DNA from: Polaromonas sp.
Lineage (GTDB): Bacteria; Pseudomonadota; Gammaproteobacteria; Burkholderiales; Burkholderiaceae_C
DNA: 64,000 bases
Reading direction: 5' to 3'
Assembly: GCA_013298815.1 (NCBI GenBank)
Contig: JAAFJF010000010.1
Span: 1-64,000 of the forward strand
In this document: positions 45,483-53,407 of the stretch, piece by piece
How positions within the stretch are numbered: position 1 is the first letter of the stretch
Layout of the letters: the number at the start of each line of letters is the position of its first letter
Translations under genes and position numbers: made by a program
Notes under the pieces: model-generated
The model's input: the letters and a program-made list of their open reading frames with translations, nothing else
What the model was told of the DNA's origin: nothing
Database searches by the model: none

Positions 45483-46258
45483 ACTCTTACAAATTGTGAC
45501 GTTTGCTGCACCCAAGTTGCCAGCGCTTCGTGGTTGGTCAAATCGGTTTTCAAGGGCGTCAGCGCCACATGGCCAAGCAAAGTCGCATGAAAATCCGTCC
45601 CCTCAGAATCATCTTTCGCAGGGCCCGCACCGCCTATCCAATACATGGTGCGACCGTGCGGTGTCGTTTGGGTAATCACTTTTTCAGCCGCATGCCTAGC
45701 ACCCAAGCGGCACACTTTGGTCGCTTTGAGCTGGTCAAAAGGCAAATTTGGCACATTCACATTGAGTAGCCAAGGCGCTGATTTGAGGTTTGTCTTTATT
45801 TCTGCTTCTCTTAATTTAATCAAATTCGCCACAATTTCTTTGGCCTTCAAAGCAGCAGCATCGATGTGCTCCCAGCCCTTTTTGACCTGCGAAAACGCAA
45901 TCGCCGGGATGCCAAACAAATAGCCCTCCATCGCCGCGCCCACCGTGCCCGAGTAAATCGTGTCGTCCCCCATGTTCGCGCCATTGTTGATACCCGAAAC
46001 CACCATGTCTGGCCGGTAACCCAGCAAACCCGTCAGCGCGATGTGCACGCAGTCAGCGGGTGTGCCGTTGACGTACCTGAAGCCATTTGCTGCGGTTTCT
46101 ACATGCAAGGGGGAATGCAGCGTCAGCGCGTTGGATTTGGCGCTGTTGTTCACCTCTGGTGCGACCACTTCAACGTCTGCAATCGTTTTTAAGGCCTCGT
46201 ACAGAGCCACTATGCCAGGGGCTTGGTAGCCGTCGTCGTTTGAGATGAGTATTTTCAT
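45479..46258 (-). CDS. surE: 5'/3'-nucleotidase SurE
   Basis: About 259 residues from the ATG at 46258, starting [16 protein letters not shown]. The metal site is Asp8-Asp9 (NDD), with Ser and Asn in [11 protein letters not shown] and [11 protein letters not shown]. SurE removes phosphate from nucleoside monophosphates and helps stationary-phase survival. It is the first gene of surE-pcm-nlpD. Confidence 0.94.
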   Translation of the reverse strand: MKILISNDDGYQAPGIVALYEALKTIADVEVVAPEVNNSAKSNALTLHSPLHVETAANGFRYVNGTPADCVHIALTGLLGYRPDMVVSGINNGANMGDDTIYSGTVGAAMEGYLFGIPAIAFSQVKKGWEHIDAAALKAKEIVANLIKLREAEIKTNLKSAPWLLNVNVPNLPFDQLKATKVCRLGARHAAEKVITQTTPHGRTMYWIGGAGPAKDDSEGTDFHATLLGHVALTPLKTDLTNHEALATWVQQTSQFVRV

Positions 46259-46369
46259 AGGTAGAAAAATAGCTTTAAAAGTTAATGACACATTGTAGGT
46301 CTCAGCAGTGACAGAATCATCACAACAAGGTCGCTATCATGCTGTTTTAGTCTTTTTAGGATAAACCTT

Positions 46370-47344
46370 ATGCATGCATGGCTTTGTGAAAACCCGATTG
46401 GTATCGACGCTGTCACTTGGAAAGAACTCCCCACGCCTGTGCCCGCTGAAGGCCAAGTGTTGATCAACATCAAAGCCGCCAGCCTGAACTTCCCCGACAT
46501 TTTGATCGTTCAAAACAAATACCAGCATAAGCCCGCCCTACCCTTTGTGCCTGGCTCTGAATACGCTGGCGTGATCGAAGCCGTCGGCCCCGGCGTGACG
46601 CACCTCAAAGTTGGTCAAAACGTGGCTTGCTTGAGTGGCACAGGCGGCTTCGGTACGCATACATTGGCTCCCGCAGCGATGTGCATGCTGCTCCCAGCGG
46701 GCTTTTCGCACGTGGACGCAGCCGCTTTCATCATGATCTACGCCACCTCGCACCACGCCTTGGTTGACCGTGCGCAGCTTAAAGCCGGCGAAACCGTGCT
46801 GATTTTGGGCGCTGCCGGCGGCGTCGGCACATCAGCCATTCAAATAGCCAAAGCCATGGGCGCAAGGGTGATTGCCGCCGCCTCTAGCGACGAAAAATGC
46901 GCCCTGTGCAAGAGCATAGGTGCTGATGAAACCATCAATTACGCCACTGAAAACCTACGCGAACGCATCAAAGCTCTGACCGATGGCAAAGGCCCAGAGG
47001 TGATTTACGACCCCGTAGGCGGCGAATACACCGAGCCCGCCTTTCGCAGCATCGCTTGGCGCGGTCGTTATTTGGTGGTTGGTTTTGCGGCTGGGCCTAT
47101 TCCAGCACTGCCTTTTAACCTCATGCTGCTCAAAGGCGCATCTGTCGTTGGTGTGTTCTGGGGCGATTTCGCCAAAAAAGAACCCAAAGCCAACGCTGCC
47201 ATGATGGCTGAACTGGCCACCTGGTACGCCAAAGGCACCATCAAACCCATTATCGACAGCACCATGCCCATGTCGCAACTCAAAGAAGCCTACGCCCACA
47301 TGAGCTCCCGCGCCGTCAAAGGTAAGCTGGTGATGGTGAATTGA
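46370..47344 (+). CDS. Zinc-independent quinone oxidoreductase (MDR superfamily)
   Basis: 324 residues of the medium-chain dehydrogenase/reductase family, quinone oxidoreductase subgroup: PFVPGSEYAGVIEAVG, VLILGAAGGVGTSAIQIAKAMGARVIAA (NADPH Rossmann motif AAGGVGTS), VIYDPVGG and GRYLVVGFAAG. No structural or catalytic zinc Cys pattern is seen. It reduces quinones or alpha,beta-unsaturated carbonyls. The gene ends 41 bases before tRNA-His, and the tRNA promoter overlaps its 3' end. Confidence 0.88.
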   Translation: MHAWLCENPIGIDAVTWKELPTPVPAEGQVLINIKAASLNFPDILIVQNKYQHKPALPFVPGSEYAGVIEAVGPGVTHLKVGQNVACLSGTGGFGTHTLAPAAMCMLLPAGFSHVDAAAFIMIYATSHHALVDRAQLKAGETVLILGAAGGVGTSAIQIAKAMGARVIAAASSDEKCALCKSIGADETINYATENLRERIKALTDGKGPEVIYDPVGGEYTEPAFRSIAWRGRYLVVGFAAGPIPALPFNLMLLKGASVVGVFWGDFAKKEPKANAAMMAELATWYAKGTIKPIIDSTMPMSQLKEAYAHMSSRAVKGKLVMVN

Positions 47345-47374
47345 TGACAAAAAGCTACGAACTCAGGCTATAAT
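47345..47374 (+). promoter_or_regulatory. tRNA-His promoter
   Basis: A consensus TATAAT at 47369-47374 stands 11 bases before the mature tRNA. A weak -35, TGACAA (47345-47350), lies 18 bases further up, just past the stop codon of the quinone oxidoreductase gene. Confidence 0.7.
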
Positions 47375-47385
47375 CAAAGGCTTGC

Positions 47386-47462
47386 GGTGGCTGTAGCTCA
47401 GTTGGTAGAGTCCAGGATTGTGATTCCTGTTGTCGTGGGTTCGAGCCCCATCAGCCACCCCA
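47386..47462 (+). tRNA. tRNA-His (anticodon GTG)
   Basis: Acceptor GTGGCTG pairs with CAGCCAC. The extra G at 47386 opposite C73 is the G-1 mark of tRNA-His. The anticodon arm CAGGA-TTGTGAT-TCCTG gives GTG. The T arm is GGGTTCGAGCCCC, and CCA is encoded. The 3' end from 47446 is duplicated at 61332, because an element is integrated here. The tRNA itself is intact. Confidence 0.97.
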
Positions 47463-47464
47463 TC
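47446..47464 (+). repeat. attL core
   Basis: CCCCATCAGCCACCCCATC, comprising the end of the tRNA-His T arm, acceptor strand and CCA plus two bases. The identical 19 bases recur at 61332. Identity stops at the bases on both sides. Confidence 0.9.
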
Positions 47465-47515
47465 ACCTCTAAGGTGTTGATTTTAAATAAGTTTTTTCGT
47501 CGAAATCTCAGGATA

Positions 47516-47537
47516 GGTTCCCACATAGGGTTCCCAC
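47516..47537 (+). repeat. Paired integrase arm-type sites, left end
   Basis: GGTTCCCAC occurs at 47516-47524 and 47529-47537, a 13-base period, 52 bases inside attL. The second copy touches the integrase ATG. The same pair with the same period and orientation lies inside attR. Confidence 0.7.
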
Positions 47538-48995
47538 ATGATCCGAGTTCCACGACTGAAACAAAATCGACACGGCACATTTAGCTTACGTATCCTTTGG
47601 TTAGACGAAACTGGCAAAAGACGCGAATGCCTGCATAGCCTAGGTACAAAGCAGCCCACAATAGCCCGTCTACTTGCGTTAAAGTTCAATGAATTATTTG
47701 AACGACAACGCGCAATGACCGAAACACCAAAATTTCCCAACATTGACGACATCGTCCAAAAATACAAATTGGACTTAGGCAAAGGCATCATGGAAGCCGA
47801 CAGCCCAGATGACCATGCTTTGATGATGAAGGCTATTGATGCCTACAAAGCTGTGCACGGTGCTTATCCACCCCTGCAAGAGGCTATGGCCATGGGAAAG
47901 CAGCAAACCCAAACCATCCAGCCACGCCCAATGGCGAAATCCATCAAATTCTCTGAGGCCAGAGCTGGCTATTTACGAGAAAAAGAATACGACAACGCCA
48001 AACGCACACTTTATGAAAAAGGTTTGGTGTTTGACGAGTTCCAAGGTTTGTTTGGTGATTTAGAGATAAATCTCTATGACAAAGCCACGCTAGTGCAGTG
48101 GAAAAATCACGAAATGAACAAAGGTGCAGGTGCTAGCCGAATTAACAAACGTCTAGGCTCTCTCAATGACTTTTTCAATTGGTGCATAGGCAATGGGCAC
48201 AGCCAACACGAAAACAGCCCTGTGCAAGGTTTAATCATCAGCAAAAAAAGCAAGCTTGCTAAAAAAACCGAGCATTGGAAATCGTTCACCAATGATGACC
48301 TCAAAGCCATTTATGGCGCAGGCTACTTTAAAGCTATGCCCAAGCCTGACCATTACTGGATACCACTGATAGCCCTCTATTCAGGGGCAAGGCTGAATGA
48401 AATTGCAGGCTTACCCATTGAACAATTGAAAATAATTGACGGCACATATGCCATGGCATTCACAGACACCAAAACTAGCAAGGTTGGGCGTGTTGTACCT
48501 ATTCATAAAGCGTTGCTTGAACTTGGATTTTGGGACTATGTAGAGCAAGTGCGCAGCATGGGTGGTGAACGTCTTTTTCCGTATCTTGTCGATGGAAATA
48601 ATGGATACGGCAAGAATGCAGGAAGGCAGTTTGGCAGATGGTTAGACAAGCTCAAGATTACAGACCCATTGAAGGTGTTCCACAGCACACGCTCAACCAT
48701 CATTACCCACCTACACCAAAGAGACGCAAACCCAGCCCACGCCATGCAGCTAACGGGGCATGAAGGTGTGCAGGTGCAAAACATCCATTTTCAAGTTTAC
48801 GCCCACGGTATGGGCTTAATGGAATTGCGTGACACACTCAACCGTGTTGTTTATGACTTGGATTTAGAAGCTCTCAAAGTGCCAATAGGGACATGGACTA
48901 AGTTTTTGACACGTCAGAAATTAATCACAGACCGCAACGAACGAGCAAAAAGCATAGCAGAAGCGAAAGTATCCACAACGCCAAAACCACTTTGA
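47538..48995 (+). CDS. int: Tyrosine recombinase (integrase)
   Basis: 485 residues. The C-terminal catalytic domain has Arg285 (YSGARLNEIAGLP), His382-x-x-Arg385 (HSTRSTI), His408 (LTGHEG) and the nucleophile Tyr421 (FQVYAHGMG). A SAM-like core-binding domain lies at about 135-235 and an N-terminal arm-binding region precedes it. It catalyses integration and excision at the tRNA-His end. The gene reads away from the tRNA. Its start codon abuts an arm-type repeat, so integrase binding may repress its own synthesis. Confidence 0.93.
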   Translation: MIRVPRLKQNRHGTFSLRILWLDETGKRRECLHSLGTKQPTIARLLALKFNELFERQRAMTETPKFPNIDDIVQKYKLDLGKGIMEADSPDDHALMMKAIDAYKAVHGAYPPLQEAMAMGKQQTQTIQPRPMAKSIKFSEARAGYLREKEYDNAKRTLYEKGLVFDEFQGLFGDLEINLYDKATLVQWKNHEMNKGAGASRINKRLGSLNDFFNWCIGNGHSQHENSPVQGLIISKKSKLAKKTEHWKSFTNDDLKAIYGAGYFKAMPKPDHYWIPLIALYSGARLNEIAGLPIEQLKIIDGTYAMAFTDTKTSKVGRVVPIHKALLELGFWDYVEQVRSMGGERLFPYLVDGNNGYGKNAGRQFGRWLDKLKITDPLKVFHSTRSTIITHLHQRDANPAHAMQLTGHEGVQVQNIHFQVYAHGMGLMELRDTLNRVVYDLDLEALKVPIGTWTKFLTRQKLITDRNERAKSIAEAKVSTTPKPL

Positions 48996-49014
48996 AGACT
49001 TGACAATTCGCACC

Positions 49015-49048
49015 CCGTGCTAGATAGATAAATATCTTTACAGCACGG
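49015..49048. promoter_or_regulatory. 34-bp imperfect palindrome over HTH gene start region
   Basis: Arms CCGTGCT (49015-49021) and AGCACGG (49042-49048) enclose AGATAAATATCTTT. The right arm runs into the GGAG ribosome-binding site of the gene at 49057. It is likely an operator for autoregulation, or a hairpin masking the ribosome site. The inner 14 bases recur at 49417. Confidence 0.6.
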
Positions 49049-49056
49049 AGCGGGCA

Positions 49057-49401
49057 ATGCAATCAAATAATTATCATTCGGCAAAGGCAGAAAACGGACG
49101 GCTTGGAGGTCTTGCCAAGGCAAAAAATAATGCCGCTAGAGTAGAAAAGGCGCGGCTATTAAACACGGAAAAAGTGCTACTTTTAGCGCTCAAGCAGCCT
49201 GCCATGAAGCAAGCTGATATAGCCGAAAATACGGGCGTGGCGCAATCTTTCGTCTCAGGCGTGCTCACTCTAAAAGTCAAAATCCTCAGACTTGAAATTT
49301 TGGCTAAAGAGAAAAAATCCACTGACGCGTCTATAGAAAAATTCGTACTTGACTACCTCTACAACGGCAAAAAACCACGCCCAAAACCAACAGCGTTATA
49401 A
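49057..49401 (+). CDS. Small HTH DNA-binding protein
   Basis: 114 residues, basic. A helix-turn-helix is visible at about residues 47-68 (KQADIAENTGVAQSFVSGVLTLK). The N-terminus has AKAENGRLGGLAKAKNN, a Gly/Lys-rich segment common in small plasmid-encoded regulators. GGAG precedes the ATG by 6 bases. Palindromes flank the gene on both sides and share AGATAAATATCTTT, so these are the obvious binding sites. It lies between the integrase and the convergent rep gene, and might control either. Confidence 0.7.
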   Translation: MQSNNYHSAKAENGRLGGLAKAKNNAARVEKARLLNTEKVLLLALKQPAMKQADIAENTGVAQSFVSGVLTLKVKILRLEILAKEKKSTDASIEKFVLDYLYNGKKPRPKPTAL

Positions 49402-49409
49402 GGTTAAGT

Positions 49410-49435
49410 GCTAAAAAGATAAATATCTTTTTAGC
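49410..49435. terminator. 26-bp hairpin between HTH gene and rep gene
   Basis: GCTAAAAAGATA and TATCTTTTTAGC are exact arms around AA. Position between two convergent genes and A/T-rich arm ends suit a bidirectional terminator. The inner AGATAAATATCTTT is identical to that of the palindrome at 49015, so it may also bind the HTH protein. Confidence 0.55.
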
Positions 49436-49480
49436 TTAATTTAGGCATCGTTCAAAGCCAATTTTTATCAAACATGGAAA

Positions 49481-50500
49481 TTAATCCACGGGTATATCGT
49501 CGAAGAAAGAATCGGCTGGATCATTAGAATTTTCATTCTCCTCTAATTTTTGAGAGGTTTGATTGTTTTTTAGATTGCTTGCGTGCCAGATTGACTGTGT
49601 ATTTGCGTCATTTGAAGTATCGCCAGCTACAGTTTTTGTTTTTTCTGTTGGCAGATTTTCAACCATTTTTATTGATGCAACAAACTCTGGATCGTCTCTA
49701 AATGAGAACTTGATTTTTGTATAGCGCCGTCCTTCTTTAGTGGCTTCAAATTTCACATCCAAATGACATTTTTCACGAAGCTCCTGCACTACAACATTTA
49801 AGCAGTAGAGCTTGAATTGTCCAAAGTTTGTACGCATACTGGGAGCTGTTTCCAAGCGTTCATGTAATTCATCAATGTCGATTGACATCCAGCCTGTGTC
49901 ACGAAACGACGAGAACATTTCAAGCAAGCGCCAAGCATAAACAGACCGAAGACGGCCAGCTTGCGTAATTTTATATAAGCTATATCCACCACCAGATTCC
50001 TGTACAAAACGAGTAATATGAGGTGTTAAATGTTGGCTGAAAGCTAATTTTATTTTCCCTTGACCTTCAACATATGCAGACCAAGAAGTCCAATTCATTT
50101 TGACAACTTTTTGACGCTTGGTTTCTTTGTCGAGCGTAGTCATAGTTGCATGCGCATGCATCAACTCATTCACCCCTCGCTGCATTGATAAATACACATC
50201 AGATCCTTCCAACTGAAAGGTTTCGGCGAAGTTTGCACTAGATAGCTCTACGCACCACTCACCAGTTTCATTTAAATATGCGGATTTTTGCTGCTCAATT
50301 TTTGACAAAGCTAATCCGACAACGCGCTTACCATTCATATCCAAGCGATGGATACTCGTTACCAAGGCGTTAGACATAATTACGTTGTCGCCCTGCCATA
50401 AATCTAGGGACATGGCAGCAGGTCGTTTAGACCTAACAACAAGATCTACAGTTTTCTGGATGTTTTGTGGTTGCTCAAATTTTTTAGCTTTAGTTTGCAT
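49481..50500 (-). CDS. repA: Rep_3-family replication initiator
   Basis: 339 residues. The Rep_3 (RepB/PF01051-like) pattern is seen: VVRSKRPAAMSLDLW, ALVTSIHRL, VKMNWTSWSAYVEGQGKIKLAFSQHLTPHITRF, then the second winged helix RLRSVYAWRLLEMFSSFRDTGWMSIDIDELHERL. It binds iterons to start theta replication of plasmids. The C-terminal 60 residues are polar and probably disordered. Three iterons lie 140-230 bases upstream. A plasmid initiator inside an integrated element suggests replication after excision. Confidence 0.85.
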   Translation of the reverse strand: MQTKAKKFEQPQNIQKTVDLVVRSKRPAAMSLDLWQGDNVIMSNALVTSIHRLDMNGKRVVGLALSKIEQQKSAYLNETGEWCVELSSANFAETFQLEGSDVYLSMQRGVNELMHAHATMTTLDKETKRQKVVKMNWTSWSAYVEGQGKIKLAFSQHLTPHITRFVQESGGGYSLYKITQAGRLRSVYAWRLLEMFSSFRDTGWMSIDIDELHERLETAPSMRTNFGQFKLYCLNVVVQELREKCHLDVKFEATKEGRRYTKIKFSFRDDPEFVASIKMVENLPTEKTKTVAGDTSNDANTQSIWHASNLKNNQTSQKLEENENSNDPADSFFDDIPVD

Positions 50501-50640
50501 GACAGTTCTTTAAAGTTAGAGATACCCCAACTTGTCAGATTTAAAAAATTCTGTCAATTTTTCAACTATTTAAGCTATCCAAAAATAAAATTTTGATTTG
50601 TTGGATTGTGTTTATTGACCCAACAAGCTCCGCTTCCAGC

Positions 50641-50730
50641 CAACATGTAACCGACATTACCCAACATGTAACCGACAAAAACCAACAGTTCAGGCCATTT
50701 TCTCCGACAAAACCCAACATGTAACCGACA
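50641..50730. repeat. Iterons upstream of repA
   Basis: Three exact copies of CAACATGTAACCGACA lie at 50641-50656, 50662-50677 and 50715-50730, with partial units (CCAACAGTT, CCGACAAAACC, CCCAACAATTGG) between and after them. The first two have a 21-base period, the usual helical spacing of Rep_3 iterons. A+T-rich DNA lies on both sides. Probable origin of vegetative replication. Confidence 0.75.
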
Positions 50731-50880
50731 TTTCCCAACAATTGGAAAAATAAAACGCTCGCAACCCATTGATTTAATTGAATTTTTTGGGGTCTAAAAA
50801 TCGTTACAAGGTATTTACAAGGTTTCCTACAAGGAATTTACCATGTAAATACAAGGAAAAATACAAAAACCAACTCCCCT

Positions 50881-50989
50881 TCAGACTCCTTCGCTAAAGC
50901 TCAGGAACGCCCCCTCGGGGGGCTGTCTGAGATGCTAACGCATCTCTTTTGAAGATCGCTTACGCTTTAAAGATGCTCGCTACGCGAGC
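50881..50989. other. Hairpin cluster with three-way-junction potential
   Basis: TCAGAC (50881) and GTCTGA (50925-50930) pair around two inner hairpins: TCCT...AGGA and CCCCC-TC-GGGGGG. Two more exact hairpins follow: GAGATGC-TAAC-GCATCTC (50929-50946) and GCTCGC-TAC-GCGAGC (50975-50989). It lies in the 785-base gap between repA and the XRE gene. It could be a single-strand initiation site, oriT-like structure or structured RNA. The rest of the gap (50991-51285) shows no gene or clear motif. Confidence 0.55.
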
Positions 50990-51285
50990 GAAAACCCTAT
51001 CCATTTTTTATTGAGGATGGAAACAAAAGACAAGGTGTAGTGTTCTGGCAAAGTTGCAATAATTAAAAACAATCATATGAGTTCTGGCATCTTCACTAAT
51101 ACTGAATGAAGCCTGTTTTGCGCACCAAACGCATTAGAAATTGCTTGCCGAATACCCAGCTATGCCCAAAGTCTTATTATTCGTCTAAGGCCTTGTAAAT
51201 GGTTTTTGCAATGGTCTGAACTTATGCGTCAATAAAACTTGATTTTGTCCAAAATCTTACTTTTTACTCAGCTTTATCAATTCAA

Positions 51286-51624
51286 TCACAAAGCATGAAT
51301 AGACTTTTTATCGCGAACACTTTTTTTGACTTTAGCCATTAGCTTAGTTCGTTCTTTTGCATTTTGTCGATTCGTTTGCAGCTCTGCCCGCGTGTCGCTA
51401 TCTAGGCCACGGAAAAATGCAGACGGTTCAAGTTCAAGAGCTTGAATGATGCGGATGATGTTCGCCAGCGCTAAATTGCGTTCCCCACGTTCTACCCCAC
51501 CCATATAGCTGCGATCAATTTCACACAAATCGGCAAAAGCTTCCTGAGAGTGTCCACGCTGCATTCTGTGTTGACGAACCCAATCCCCAAAATCTAGCAG
51601 CAAAGTTGGTTTTTTAGTAGCCAT
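51286..51624 (-). CDS. XRE-family transcriptional regulator
   Basis: 112 residues. The helix-turn-helix is at about residues 12-66: DWVRQHRMQRGHSQEAFADLCEIDRSYMGGVERGERNLALANIIRI, ending LELEPSAFF. The C-terminal 35 residues are Lys/Arg-rich (NAKERTKLMAKVKKSVRDKK) and might oligomerise or bind DNA non-specifically. It is divergent from the gene at 51930 and probably controls that side of the element. Confidence 0.83.
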   Translation of the reverse strand: MATKKPTLLLDFGDWVRQHRMQRGHSQEAFADLCEIDRSYMGGVERGERNLALANIIRIIQALELEPSAFFRGLDSDTRAELQTNRQNAKERTKLMAKVKKSVRDKKSIHAL

Positions 51625-51929
51625 GCTTTTAGTCTCCTAAATAAAAGACAAAAGCACCACGTTATAAAAATACGCGGACTATAAAAGCACGGTCTATAAG
51701 TATTTTTAAGCTATGATCTGTTTGGGCAAATTAACCTCATTCTGAAATGAAGACTGACAACTTCGCAAAGGAGATGAGGCTTTTGCTTTACATCAGCGAT
51801 TGATTAGCCTAGAAATAAATGACTCACAGCTAACCTTTCGCAAACGTTAAAAATTTCGTATTATGAATTAAGTATGAAAAAAATAATCAATCAAATTACC
51901 TTTGATAGCTCACTTTGTAGGGGTGGCTT
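51625..51929. promoter_or_regulatory. Divergent promoter region with TATAA-type repeats
   Basis: A 305-base gap between the XRE gene and the 136-residue gene. Close to the XRE start, TATAAA recurs at 51663 and 51680 and as TATAAG at 51695, with related flanks (AAATACGCGG, AAGCACGG). The short repeats could be operator half-sites for the XRE protein. The remainder shows no gene. Confidence 0.35.
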
Positions 51930-52340
51930 ATGAACGAGTACGGCCTAAACGCAGTCAATATTGCACAGCAAAAAACAATGGCTGAACTTCATGCACTTAA
52001 CCGTGCAAAAACCGAAGGCATCACCATTCACCAGCAATCGTTACGCACTTCACAGAGCCAAGAATCAAAGTACCGTGAACACAATGTTGTTTTGCAAAAA
52101 GCATTAGATGAAGCCAACGACCTTGTGCTGGAATGGCAAGCTGCCATGGAAGCATGGAAAGACCTAGCTCAAGTGTTGCGAGATGAAATTAAAGCTTGTC
52201 CCAATCATGAAGTCCATCGTATGGGTAAAGATGTAAGCGCCTTAAACCATCGACGCAATTCCACAGAAGATACGTCACGTATTTCAAAAAGCCTTGCGCC
52301 TAAATACACACCAGAACAAAAAGGTTTTACGCCTGCGTAA
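51930..52340 (+). CDS. Unknown protein, 136 residues, coiled-coil-like
   Basis: A purine-rich AGGGGTGG precedes the ATG. The middle part (QESKYREHNVVLQKALDEANDLVLEWQAAMEAWKDLAQVLRDEI, about residues 48-91) is heptad-like and probably a coiled coil; both ends are polar. No family recognised. It heads a same-strand group of three small genes, divergent from the XRE regulator. Confidence 0.6.
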   Translation: MNEYGLNAVNIAQQKTMAELHALNRAKTEGITIHQQSLRTSQSQESKYREHNVVLQKALDEANDLVLEWQAAMEAWKDLAQVLRDEIKACPNHEVHRMGKDVSALNHRRNSTEDTSRISKSLAPKYTPEQKGFTPA

Positions 52341-52442
52341 TTCAATTTATTTGGATTACGAACACAAACGCTGACACTCAGCGATATTTGCTAACAAGCA
52401 AACACTCCGCCCAAATAGGGCATTTTTACTAGAAAGATTGCT

Positions 52443-52670
52443 ATGAATGATCGCATCAAAATGCAAGAAGACGTATATCCAACTTTTGAAGATCCTGAAA
52501 AAATGATCCCCGTTAGAACCGCAAAAAAATACTACCTTTCAGTCGTGAATGAATCAAATAATGCCAAAGAACGCGTACTGCTTTTGGTAGAAGAAAATGG
52601 TGACGTGAAAATTGTTCCTGATGCTGTACAGCCAGAAGACCAGTTTCCACAGTTTCGCAAAGGCCTTTGA
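52443..52670 (+). CDS. Unknown small protein, 75 residues
   Basis: An acidic-basic mixed soluble frame (KMQEDVYPTFEDPEKMIPVR, then VLLLVEENGDVKIVPDAVQP) with no membrane segment. The frame has A+T-rich codon use like its neighbours. It follows the 136-residue gene by 100 bases. No family recognised. Confidence 0.5.
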   Translation: MNDRIKMQEDVYPTFEDPEKMIPVRTAKKYYLSVVNESNNAKERVLLLVEENGDVKIVPDAVQPEDQFPQFRKGL

Positions 52671-52718
52671 GCTTGGATTTCTGCATTACAGTCATAGCTT
52701 TGTGTTTTGGAGATAACT

Positions 52719-53024
52719 ATGGCTTGTATTGATGATGTTAAGCAGCTAATTGGTGAATTGCAGGATGGCGAGCTATGCATGATTGAATTTTGGTGCGCAA
52801 CTGGTGTGCCACCTGACTGGATATATTACGAGTTGAAACTCGCTCGAGAAATAGCCAAGTTTATGGCAATGGCTAAGAAACAAAACCTATTACCCATCAC
52901 CTCCGATGAAATGAAACAAGTTCGCCAAGACTTGCAAGATGGAATGCTCGCTAAAAATTTAGTCAAACTTATAACTGATGCACGTCAGGTGCCTCAGCAG
53001 AAGCCTCCCAAAAATAAGGTCTAG
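52719..53024 (+). CDS. Unknown small protein, 101 residues
   Basis: The ATG at 52719 has GGAG 6 bases upstream; a TTG at 52707 in the same frame would overlap that site and is rejected. Soluble and helical in appearance (WIYYELKLAREIAKFMAMAKK, EMKQVRQDLQDGMLAKNLVKLI). The 3' end overlaps the convergent 127-residue gene by 56 bases. No family recognised. Confidence 0.55.
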   Translation: MACIDDVKQLIGELQDGELCMIEFWCATGVPPDWIYYELKLAREIAKFMAMAKKQNLLPITSDEMKQVRQDLQDGMLAKNLVKLITDARQVPQQKPPKNKV

Positions 53025-53352
53025 GCGAATATCCTTGATGTACAAATCCCTTGCCAGAGAGAAGCATCTCGATTGGCATGGAGGAGGCAGGCTCAAAAAT
53101 ATCTTTTCCCTGAAACCCTGCAGACACCCATCCTGCCAGCAAGGTGCGCTCAACAGCACCTAATCTTTCCATTTTATTCAACATGGCTTGATCAATAATT
53201 CCGCCGCAGGAAAGAATTTTCATTAAACCTACCAGCGTTTGCGCATCCCCTCTAATAAGATCGATAACAGCTTTGCGAGCACCTTTATGAGGTGGCAATT
53301 TAAATATTACTTCCAGAACGTCAATTGCATCCATTTGATCGAGTGAACTCAT
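52969..53352 (-). CDS. Unknown protein, 127 residues
   Basis: From the ATG at 53352 (AAGGA 8 bases upstream), it begins MSSLDQMDAIDVLEVIF. Helical N-terminal half with RKAVIDLIRGDAQTLVGLM, then ERTLLAGWVSAGFQGKDIFEPASSMPIEMLLSG. No signal peptide. It lies directly downstream of the DotA/TraY-like gene (55-base gap), so they probably share a transcript. It is the best candidate for a functional partner of that membrane protein. Family unknown. Confidence 0.6.
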   Translation of the reverse strand: MSSLDQMDAIDVLEVIFKLPPHKGARKAVIDLIRGDAQTLVGLMKILSCGGIIDQAMLNKMERLGAVERTLLAGWVSAGFQGKDIFEPASSMPIEMLLSGKGFVHQGYSPRPYFWEASAEAPDVHQL

Positions 53353-53407
53353 TTTTTTATTCCTTAAAAATGGCCTGCCCAATCAGGCCGTTAATTGCTG
53401 GGTGAAA

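Noticed and set aside
50641-50730. Possible CRISPR array
   Set aside because: Only three 16-base units, spacers of unequal length and no cas genes; the iteron explanation beside a Rep_3 gene fits better.
50575-50769. 64-codon frame on the minus strand upstream of repA
   Set aside because: It is generated by reading through the iterons, giving repeated VGYMLG-like peptides; no ribosome-binding site.
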